This document shows positions 1 through 7,200 of a stretch of 9,008 bases of DNA, piece after piece. This DNA is from Phycisphaeraceae bacterium. Its GTDB lineage: Bacteria > Planctomycetota > Phycisphaerae > Phycisphaerales > Phycisphaeraceae. Made by a program: the position numbers and the translations under genes. The stretch is taken from assembly GCA_016763955.1 (NCBI GenBank), contig JAESSU010000223.1, forward strand, positions 1-9,008, given 5' to 3'. Position 1 is the first letter of the stretch; each line of letters opens with the position of its first letter. The notes beneath the pieces are model-generated. The model did not search any database. It was not told the origin of the DNA and was given only the letters and a program-made list of their open reading frames with translations.

Positions 1-61
1 CCCCCGCCACGACGATAAAACACCTTCCGGAGCAAAGACACAACACACCGATTTTACAAAT

Positions 62-95
62 AAAAAACGCGCCGAATGGCATCGACGCGTTTTTT
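62..95. terminator. Bidirectional rho-independent terminator
   Basis: A run of six A and CGCG (62-71) is exactly complementary to CGCG and six T (86-95). Three more base pairs form inside, 73-75 with 82-84, after one mismatch (72/85), closing a six-base loop at 76-81. The A run on one side and the T run on the other give a U tract on either strand, so the hairpin can stop transcription from both directions. It would end a plus-strand gene lying left of the window and back up the end of the minus-strand methyltransferase transcript. Confidence 0.8.
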
Positions 96-182
96 ATACC
101 AATCGTCAATGAACTTGCTTTGTGACTTGTGTATGTGGCAACTTGCCTTAGGCCTCCAAAGCATTTTCATCGCGGTCAAAAC

Positions 183-200
183 AGACCCAATGGGTCTTTT
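183..200 (-). terminator. Weaker hairpin past the methyltransferase stop
   Basis: AGACCC (183-188) pairs with GGGTCT (192-197) around a three-base loop. Read on the minus strand, the hairpin lies about 50 bases after the methyltransferase stop and is followed by GTTTTG, a short U tract. Read on the plus strand it is followed by TTTT and then a CT-rich run. The stem is only six pairs and the U tract is short, so this is a plausible but modest terminator. The stronger hairpin at 62-95 would catch any read-through. Confidence 0.4.
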
Positions 201-246
201 CTCTCTCTTAACGTGTCAGTCTTCCACCAGCACGGTATCTCTTGAT

Positions 247-1035
247 TTATTTATCGCGATGCAATGCAAACACACACACCGTCGCAAACTGTCGCATAAA
301 CGGCAGGCGAAGTATTTCACGATCAAACGCATGAAGCCCACGTACCAGCGGCCAGCAGTTGGGAAAGGCATGCCAAATGCGACTGGTTAAATGAAAATAT
401 CGCTTTTGCATCCGATCAAACGGCTTAGCAAATTCGACAATATCTTTGTCATTAAGCGGCGTCTCATCATCAGTGTCTTCAAAGAATGAGTAAGGAACCA
501 TTTTCCGAAGGCGATACAACAACTGCGAATTGATCACCGGCTCGGCAAACACCGCACTGCCCCCGGGCTTAAGACGACTGTAAACCTGCTGTGCAAGACC
601 TTCCATGGGGATGTGATGCAAGGCCGCATAACCAATGATGTGATCAAACTGCTGACCTTCAAAGGCCTGCATAAAATTGCTGGTGACTTGTGTGTTTAAA
701 CGATCCGCCACGCCATTAACACAAGCGCGCTGCTGAACCATTTTAATCGAGGCCCCGCTCACATCATAAGCATGCAAATTCGCACCGTTATGACAGCAAA
801 TGCTTGCATCAATGCCATTGCCTGCTGCAATTTCCATCACATTTTTATCACGCAATGGCGACAAAAGATGGTGATAAAATTCACGCGGATAGATTGTATT
901 TGCTTTAGGTGCGGTATAACGCTGACGATCAAAGTCTGATAACGTCTCAATTCCCTGTGCCGCTTCTTGGGCGTAATGTGCATCAAAATGCTCTATTTCA
1001 CGGGCTAAACGCTGATCTGCAACGACTTGGGACAT
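247..1035 (-). CDS. Class I SAM-dependent methyltransferase
   Basis: This 262-residue protein has the Rossmann-type methyltransferase core. Motif I is VMEIAAGNGID (residues 66-76), where the glycine-rich loop binds S-adenosylmethionine. The acidic residue that usually holds the ribose is D91 in AYDVS. The FDHIIGYAALHHI segment (from 130) corresponds to the motif at strand 4, and LKPGGSAVFAEP (from 155) to the post-core motif common in Methyltransf_11/25-type enzymes. No transmembrane segment or signal is seen, so it should act in the cytosol. The substrate cannot be read from the sequence. About 60 residues precede motif I and about 95 follow the LKPGG loop; the latter, with paired aromatic and Arg/Asp residues, probably shape the substrate pocket. 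I chose the ATG at 1035 because GGAGAG (1040-1045) sits 4-6 bases before it; an in-frame ATG at 1047 would add four residues but has no clear ribosome binding site. It is transcribed away from the peptidase gene and stands alone in view. Confidence 0.88.
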   Translation of the reverse strand: MSQVVADQRLAREIEHFDAHYAQEAAQGIETLSDFDRQRYTAPKANTIYPREFYHHLLSPLRDKNVMEIAAGNGIDASICCHNGANLHAYDVSGASIKMVQQRACVNGVADRLNTQVTSNFMQAFEGQQFDHIIGYAALHHIPMEGLAQQVYSRLKPGGSAVFAEPVINSQLLYRLRKMVPYSFFEDTDDETPLNDKDIVEFAKPFDRMQKRYFHLTSRIWHAFPNCWPLVRGLHAFDREILRLPFMRQFATVCVFALHRDK

Positions 1036-1039
1036 AGGG

Positions 1040-1045
1040 CTCTCC
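1040..1045 (-). promoter_or_regulatory. Ribosome binding site deciding the methyltransferase start
   Basis: On the minus strand these bases read GGAGAG, with a spacer of four bases (six from the GGAG core) to the ATG at 1035. The site overlaps the alternative upstream ATG at 1047, whose own upstream bases (GTAATTCCCAG) lack a purine-rich site. This favours the shorter protein. Confidence 0.55.
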
Positions 1046-1047
1046 AT

Positions 1048-1206
1048 CTGGGAATTACTTTTCTAACGTCTGTATCGGTTGTATCGCCTTGGTGATTAAC
1101 TCATCATTTGGCAAAACGCATATCAATCCGTGCATCTTAAATCACCGGAAACGGTATATTGGTGCAATCCACTAGAAGTATCTACTCATCTGAAAGGACG
1201 TAGATT
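1048..1206. promoter_or_regulatory. Divergent intergenic region with promoters for both sides
   Basis: The spacer between the divergent methyltransferase and M16 genes must carry a promoter for each. On the plus strand, TTGGCA (1108-1113) resembles a -35 box and TATATT (1155-1160) a -10 box, but they are too far apart to pair with each other and neither has a good partner at 16-18 bases. I therefore cannot name a specific promoter. No obvious operator-like inverted repeat was found. Confidence 0.3.
1193..1198 (+). promoter_or_regulatory. Ribosome binding site of the M16 gene
   Basis: AAAGGA lies 8 bases before a TTG (1207) and 11 bases before an ATG (1210) in the same frame. The spacing alone would suit TTG better, the codon itself favours ATG. 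The two choices differ by one residue and do not affect the signal peptide. Confidence 0.55.
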
Positions 1207-1209
1207 TTG

Positions 1210-4002
1210 ATGCGCCATATTGGTCTAATGATTATCGGCCTAAGTCTGACCCTTATTGGCTTAACTGCCTGTCAGTCTTCACACACCATCCAAGCTCCAA
1301 AAGGAATAAATGTGTCCTACGAGATTCTCCAAGATCGCCCTGACCGTCTTATGGTTGTGTTGCCCAATCGCATGATCTTAATTGCCCAAGAACTCCATGC
1401 TGCGCCGGTGGTCTCTGCACAAGTCTGGGTCAACACCGGTTCCATCTATGAACAAGAACACGTCGGAGCGGGCTTGTCTCACTTTCTTGAACATCTGCTT
1501 GCGGGCGGCAGCACCCAGTCCAACCCCGAATCTCTAAGCAATGAAAAGCTTGGGCGAATGGGAGCGCAGACCAATGCAGCAACCGGCTTGGACACTGTGC
1601 GTTACTACATTGATGCCACCAGTGATAACACCGCCCCCGTCATCGACCTGCTTTCTGACTGGATGCAAAATTCACTGATCACCCAGACTGAGTACGAGCG
1701 CGAACGACAAGTCATTCAACGTGAGTTCGAACATGGCATGGGCTCGCCTGACCGCATCTTCTGGAAGCTCACACAACAAGCTCGCTATACAAATCACCCC
1801 GCTCGTCATCCGACGATTGGTTATCTCGACGAGTTCCTCAAAATTTCCCGTAACGAAATCTATGACTTTTACAAACGAATGTACGTGCCTAACAACATGG
1901 TCTTTGTCGTCGCTGGCGATATCGACAAACAGCAGGTCATGGATCAACTCGTCAAACTCTGGGCGGATGTCCCTGCCAAACCGCTACCTGACAATCTAAG
2001 TTTCCCCATTGAGAAAAAGCTCACCAAGCCCCGCACCATCCAAGGCACTGCCGCCATCAAACGCTCGCGTCTGAGACTCGCATGGCCCGGCACACGTCTG
2101 GCAGGTGAACACGATTACGCACTGGACTTGCTAGGCATCATCATGGGACAAGGCGAATCCAGCAGACTCGTGCAAACCATTCGTGAAGACCAACAGCTGG
2201 TCACCAATATCTCTGCCTTTAATCTGAGCTTCAATTGGGGTGAAGGTTTCTTTGGCGTCAACTGTGAAATTGCCAACGCCCAAGATGCAGATGCCGTGAG
2301 CAAAGTCAAAGCAGCCATCCTCGCCCAAGTCGCAAAAATGCTTGAAACTGGCATCACTGATGATGAACCCGCCCGTGCTAAACGGCAGACCACCGCTCAC
2401 GTTGCTTATAATGGCCAAAGCGCTCACGCACTCGCTAACTCACTCGCAAGCAACATTTGTGGCATGTCCGATCCAGACTATGACAAGCACTACGCCCAAG
2501 CCATCAAGTCCATCACCAAAGAACAAGTTCACACAGCAGCTAAAGCAATCCTCGTAAACGACCGGCTCATCGAAGTCTTGCTCAGCCCTGAAAAAGATCA
2601 GCCCGCAACAGACGTACTCACACGCAATGATCTCAATACAGACAATTTGTTACTCACCGAAAAAATCGATCTGGACAACAGTCAACGCCTAAATAAAGTT
2701 CGTCAGCAACTCGCTAGCACCCGTCAGCAAGTCGCCCCCATCACCGTCGATCCCATCGAAGTAATCACACTCGACAATGGCCTGCGAGTCCTGATCCAAA
2801 AAAGTAATCTCGTCCCCGCAGTCTCAATTCAGATGTACAGCCTCGGCGGACTGCTTGCTGATGAGCCGGGCAAACAAGGTCTTAGCAATGCCATCGATAG
2901 CATGCTAAGCAAAGGCACAAAAACGCGATCTGCCCAACAAATCGCCCAGCAACTTGAAGACATCGGCGCATCACTGGGCAGTAGCTGCGGCAACAACACC
3001 AGCTATATCCGAGCAATGTGCCTAAGTGATGACTTGCCCACCGTGTTAAATCTTTTTGCAGATGTTGCCTTAAACCCAACCTTCCCCCAATCCCAATGGG
3101 ACAAGCTCAAACCCCGCTTACTTGCCATGATTGATCGGCAAAGTGACAGTTGGCAAGGTCAGCTCCAACTCAAATTCCGCAAAACCTACTTCGGTAAAAA
3201 TCACCCCTGGGCCAGCACCACCGCAGGCAATAAAGAAACCGTCGAAACATTAACCGTTAAACAAATGCGCGACGGTCACGCCCAACGGCTCAGCGCGTCA
3301 AACTCCGTGCTAGCAGTATTTGGTGATGTGGATGTAGCTGATGTCAAAAAAATGGCGACTAAGCTTTTTAGTCCCATGCCCGCCCAATCACAAAAACCAT
3401 GGGTCATCCCCCAAACCTCGCAACCTAAAACGGGCGTGTATGTCTATGAATCCAAACAGCCTTTAGCTGCTGTGCAAATCGGACTTGGCCCTGGTGTCAC
3501 CCGTGATGATCCGGACTTCCCACGCATTGCTGTGCTTAGCCGCCTCATTAGTGACTTCCCCTCCGGCTGGCTTGAAGCACAACTCCGGGGCAAAGGACCG
3601 GGGCTTGCCTATGCAGTTTGGGCCTATCAGGTCTCAGGCATGATGCCCGGTTATATTGCGGTGGGTTTTAACACACAAGCGACCACTGCCCAGCAAGCCC
3701 TTGATCGAACCTCTGAAATACTTAAGCAAGCAAGAGAACAACCCATCTCACAAAAAGATGTGGATCGCGCCCGCGCGTCAGTCCTCACCAATGAAGTCAT
3801 GGGCAAAGAATCCAACTCCGACCGTGCTGCACAGGCAGCCTTAAACCTGCTCTATGGCGTGGGACTTCATGACTCCGAAAAATTCATAGTAGCCGTCAAA
3901 GCAATGGACGCAACCACTTTGCAACAAACCGCAAACAAATACCTGCAAAACCCCGTGGTCGTCGTCGTCAGCAATGAGCCCGCTGATTTGAAGTTTGAAT
4001 AA
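1210..4002 (+). CDS. Two-module M16 zinc metallopeptidase, lipoprotein
   Basis: This 930-residue protein (from ATG 1210) belongs to the M16 (insulinase/pitrilysin) family in the tandem arrangement M16, M16_C, M16, M16_C, similar in length and layout to E. coli PqqL. The N-terminus is a lipoprotein signal: a hydrophobic stretch ending in LTAC, with C21 as the lipidated residue. Q22 follows, not Asp, which in proteobacteria would favour the outer membrane. The inverted zinc motif HFLEH is complete (H91, E94, H95), and E172 in VIQRE lies 77 residues after H95, the spacing of the third zinc ligand in pitrilysin; E165 matches the second conserved glutamate. The first M16_C module has the typical YVPNNMVFVVAGDID (from about 225). 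The second half restarts at ITLDNGLRVLI (about 519), but its metal site reads N560-A-I-D563-S564, so it cannot bind zinc. R793 and Y801 in LRGKGPGLAY match the Arg/Tyr substrate-binding pair. It should degrade peptides in the periplasm as a clamshell; the substrate is unknown. A terminator follows at 4064. Confidence 0.93.
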   Translation: MRHIGLMIIGLSLTLIGLTACQSSHTIQAPKGINVSYEILQDRPDRLMVVLPNRMILIAQELHAAPVVSAQVWVNTGSIYEQEHVGAGLSHFLEHLLAGGSTQSNPESLSNEKLGRMGAQTNAATGLDTVRYYIDATSDNTAPVIDLLSDWMQNSLITQTEYERERQVIQREFEHGMGSPDRIFWKLTQQARYTNHPARHPTIGYLDEFLKISRNEIYDFYKRMYVPNNMVFVVAGDIDKQQVMDQLVKLWADVPAKPLPDNLSFPIEKKLTKPRTIQGTAAIKRSRLRLAWPGTRLAGEHDYALDLLGIIMGQGESSRLVQTIREDQQLVTNISAFNLSFNWGEGFFGVNCEIANAQDADAVSKVKAAILAQVAKMLETGITDDEPARAKRQTTAHVAYNGQSAHALANSLASNICGMSDPDYDKHYAQAIKSITKEQVHTAAKAILVNDRLIEVLLSPEKDQPATDVLTRNDLNTDNLLLTEKIDLDNSQRLNKVRQQLASTRQQVAPITVDPIEVITLDNGLRVLIQKSNLVPAVSIQMYSLGGLLADEPGKQGLSNAIDSMLSKGTKTRSAQQIAQQLEDIGASLGSSCGNNTSYIRAMCLSDDLPTVLNLFADVALNPTFPQSQWDKLKPRLLAMIDRQSDSWQGQLQLKFRKTYFGKNHPWASTTAGNKETVETLTVKQMRDGHAQRLSASNSVLAVFGDVDVADVKKMATKLFSPMPAQSQKPWVIPQTSQPKTGVYVYESKQPLAAVQIGLGPGVTRDDPDFPRIAVLSRLISDFPSGWLEAQLRGKGPGLAYAVWAYQVSGMMPGYIAVGFNTQATTAQQALDRTSEILKQAREQPISQKDVDRARASVLTNEVMGKESNSDRAAQAALNLLYGVGLHDSEKFIVAVKAMDATTLQQTANKYLQNPVVVVVSNEPADLKFE

Positions 4003-4063
4003 CCTCCGCCCCCGGAAAGCTCCGAAAAGCTCCCCGCAACTCCTCATACAACAAACATTCTTT

Positions 4064-4097
4064 AAAAAAACCGCGTCTAGTCCACGCGGTTTTTTTT
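4064..4097. terminator. Rho-independent terminator after the M16 gene
   Basis: Seven A (4064-4070), then CCGCGT (4071-4076), a seven-base loop, the exact complement ACGCGG (4084-4089) and eight T (4090-4097). The hairpin begins about 60 bases after the M16 stop codon. The A tract opposite the T tract makes it symmetrical, so it could also work on the minus strand, though no minus-strand gene is seen to its right. Confidence 0.88.
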
Positions 4098-4185
4098 ATT
4101 TATGGCAACACGCAGACAAGTTCTTAAAAAAATGTGACAATATCAGCAATCCGCAGGAACCCTCACAAGTTTCGTGCGTCTGATG

Positions 4186-4191
4186 TAATAA
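4186..4191 (+). promoter_or_regulatory. Possible -10 box for the macroglobulin gene
   Basis: TAATAA preceded directly by TG resembles a sigma-70 -10 box. It sits downstream of the M16 terminator and upstream of the ribosome binding site, where a promoter is expected. No good -35 box accompanies it, so the call rests on position and one short match. Confidence 0.2.
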
Positions 4192-4233
4192 CACTCCTTT
4201 TTAAAAACGCACCTATTAGATAAGGTTAATGAC

Positions 4234-7200
4234 ATGACACGATGGATATTGCTCATAGCTATGGCACTTATGCTTCCAATTTGCGTTTTGACGGCCATAG
4301 CGCAGCAGCCTGAGCCGGCCACGCTTAAGTCCGCTGACAAGCTCTATGCGGACAAAAATTATGCCCAAGCTGCGGTGGCGTATGGACAGCTCATTGAGCC
4401 CTATCCTGAGCATGCCTCCCGACGACAGATGCTCTGTTATTTAAGACTCCGGAATTTTGATGCTGCAATCAAAAACGCTCAAGACAATGCAGATCGACTC
4501 AAAGGGAAACCCCAAGAAGCCCTAGCACGCCAACAACTTGGCAACCTCTACATGCTCATCCCACACTGGGGAACCCGAGCAGGCGGCAAGTTTCATCGAG
4601 CCAAACACATGCAAGGCATACGTCTGCAATCTCAACGACATGACAAAAAATTAGCCCTCGAACAACTCCAACTCGCCCGTGATCTTTTTGAAAAATGGGA
4701 TGGACAAACCAACCTCAAAGGCTGGCGTGAAAAACGAATCAAAAATCTTTTTGATCTGGCATCAGCCGTTGCGGCCTACGGCATCTTCGAAAATCAACCC
4801 CACTTTTGGCACTGGTATTGGGCGCAACGTGATGACACTTTGGCAAACACCGCAGGTGAAGCAGACTTCGACGAAAACCAAAACTATCGGCAATATCACA
4901 ACAAACGCCCCATCGGTCTACGGGTCAATGATGACGATACCCCCATCTTCCCAAAACTTCCGGGGGCATGGAATGCAACACTGCCCGATGACGAAAAAGC
5001 ACTTTTTTTGCTCTCTGAAATCCGCACACTCGATGACACGCAAGATAAAAAATTCATCAACCTAAGTCTCTACCGCCAGGCCATGCTTGCTCGCGCCCGC
5101 TTTGGCATGGATCGCATGAACACCTACAGCAACATGGTTCGCGAAAATGGCAAGCAGCCTCTCAAAGAACAAATCAATGCAATTCACGCATGGGAGTTAG
5201 CAGACAATCAGGTTATCGTCCTTGCTGGCGGACGCATGCGTAAGGTCTCACTACCGCATCACTGGGACATCATCGGCTTACTGAATCAAACACAAGGTGA
5301 TCAACTTGCCAATGCACTTTATGCAAAAAGTCTCTATCACCAAACCCGCAAGCAATACGGTAAAGCACTACTGGGGTATGACGAACTTTTAGAGCAATAC
5401 AAAAAATCAAAATGGACCTCAGCAGCAACGAATCACAAAAGCATCATCAACAAACCTCAAGTCCAAGCAAGCGTCCAAGGCATGCAACTCGCAGGAACCT
5501 TTGCACAACTTAATGTCAGCCATCGCAATGCAAATCACCTTTGGTTTGTCGCTCGCAAATTTGATTTACCCGGCTTCCTCCAAGCCCTGCGACACATGAA
5601 CTATGACCACAAAAAAACCAATGCAGTCAATCCATGGATGCTCCAGCAATGGGATCAACTCTTATCTCAGGGCATTCATCAACAACCGCACATCAGACAA
5701 TTACTAACGCAATTTTTAGATGATCAAATCACACAATGGGATCAGGCGGTTACCCTCGGCGAAGATCACCGCGTAGCCAAAGCAACCGTCCCCACACCCT
5801 TGGATGCCAATGGCACCTATCTTGTTTTTGCGTTGACCCGCAAGCCCAATGACAAGCTGCTCATGACAGGTCATAAAGCCTTAAATATAAGCAATAGCCG
5901 TTTAGTCATGCTCATTAGTGATGTGGCTATCGTGGAGAAAAAAACCACGCAAGGCAATTTGTATTTCATCACCGACGCTCGCAATGGCAAGCCGCTAAAC
6001 AAAGCCAAAATCTCCATCATGGAGACATGGAACATTTGGAACCGCAAAACAAAAAAGAGTGATTACTTCAAAGTTTTTCACGATCTGACCACAGACAAAA
6101 ACGGCCTTGCTCAGTTTGCAGGCAAACGCAATCAAGGCAGCCAACTGCATGTCATGGTTCAACAAGATGACCGCTTTGCTACAAACGATATGGACTATTG
6201 GAATCCCTATCGTCACAACCAATCGCGACAACGGGCTAAGATTTTTTGCCTCACCGACCGACCTGTTTACCGCCCGGGACAAACGGTGAAATTCAAAGCA
6301 TGGGTGCGTGCTTGGGATAATGGCCAATGGATCACACCACCCCAACATGTCCTGCGTTTTAACATCTATGACCCGCGTGGGAACAAAGTCAAAACGCTAA
6401 CGTCAACAACAGACGACTTTGGCGGCATCAGCGATGAATTGCAACTCGGTGAGGAAGCATCACTGGGGGCATATCGCCTGCAATTTAATGGCAACTATCA
6501 AGTCTCCAGTGGTAGCCGATTCAGAGTAGAAGAATACAAAAAACCTGAATTTGAGGTCACCGTCAAAACCTCACAGCAACAAATCAAACTCGGCCAAACA
6601 CTCAAAGCAGACATCAAAGCAAAGTACTACTTCGGCCAACCCGTCACCCACGGGCAAGTGAGCTACAAAGTCTATCGCGAAACCTACAAACACCAACAAA
6701 TCACCCCCGGTCAATGGGACTGGCTCTACGGCAGCGGCTATGGCTTAAGCTGGTACGAATCACCATGGTTTAATTGGTGGGGACGCGGCTGTATCGTCGC
6801 ACCGAACTGGTGGTATGGTTGGTATCCCTACTGGAATCAACCTGCTGTCCGCGAACTGGTGACCGAAGGTAAAGGCCAGCTCGATAGTGAAGGTAAATTC
6901 ACTCTTAGCATCAACACGGCAAATGCACTTAAACAACATGGCGACCAAGACCACCGTTACGTTATCAAAGCCGAGGTCCGCGATGAATCAAGACGAACCA
7001 TTAGCGGCAGTGGCAGTGTCATCGCAACCCGCCAAGCCTTCTTTGCAACCGTTGAGCCCACACGCGGCTACTTCCGTCCCGGTGAACAAATCGACCTAAA
7101 AATCATCTGCCAAAATCCCGACGGCTCACCCGTGCAAACCCAAGGCCAATTGGTCATCTCACAAGTCCAATGGACCGGTCCGCACAACCAAACCATCAAC

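Larger units (their letters stand above)
1..246. other. Gene-free stretch at left edge with two hairpins
   Basis: No reading frame here looks like a real gene. One plus-strand frame ends at a TAA at 16-18 after five codons (Pro-Pro-Pro-Arg-Arg), which could be the tail of a gene lying to the left, but five codons are too few to claim it. A plus-strand open frame from 76 to 390 starts inside the terminator hairpin and runs antisense into the methyltransferase gene, so it is most likely spurious. What the stretch holds is two intrinsic terminator-like hairpins (62-95 and 183-197), consistent with two genes converging from either side. The bases between them (96-182) show nothing I can identify. 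Confidence 0.6.
4003..4233. other. Spacer between the peptidase and macroglobulin genes
   Basis: This 231-base gap has no credible gene. It holds the terminator of the M16 gene (4064-4097) and, after it, the leader of the macroglobulin gene. TAATAA at 4186-4191, preceded by TG, could be a -10 box about 43 bases before the start codon, but no matching -35 box is visible 17 bases upstream. AAGG (4222-4225) is the ribosome binding site, eight bases before the ATG at 4234. The terminator plus the gap argue that the two genes are separate transcripts, with read-through possible. Confidence 0.5.

Noticed and set aside
76..390. Plus-strand open frame of 104 codons
   Set aside because: It begins inside a terminator hairpin, has no ribosome binding site and runs antisense into the methyltransferase C-terminus; the composition is not protein-like.
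3343..3356. Run of seven A inside the M16 gene as a possible slippage site
   Set aside because: The frame continues undisturbed through conserved M16 sequence on both sides, so no frameshift is needed or supported.
4013..4035. Short direct repeat AAAGCTCC, two copies
   Set aside because: Only two copies of eight bases, close together, with no associated element; it may well be chance.
4679..5065. Plus-strand open frame of 128 codons
   Set aside because: It lies wholly inside the macroglobulin gene in another frame, and the macroglobulin frame shows the family motifs.
5995..6348. Minus-strand open frame of 117 codons
   Set aside because: It is antisense to the macroglobulin MG region, with no recognisable motif or start signal.
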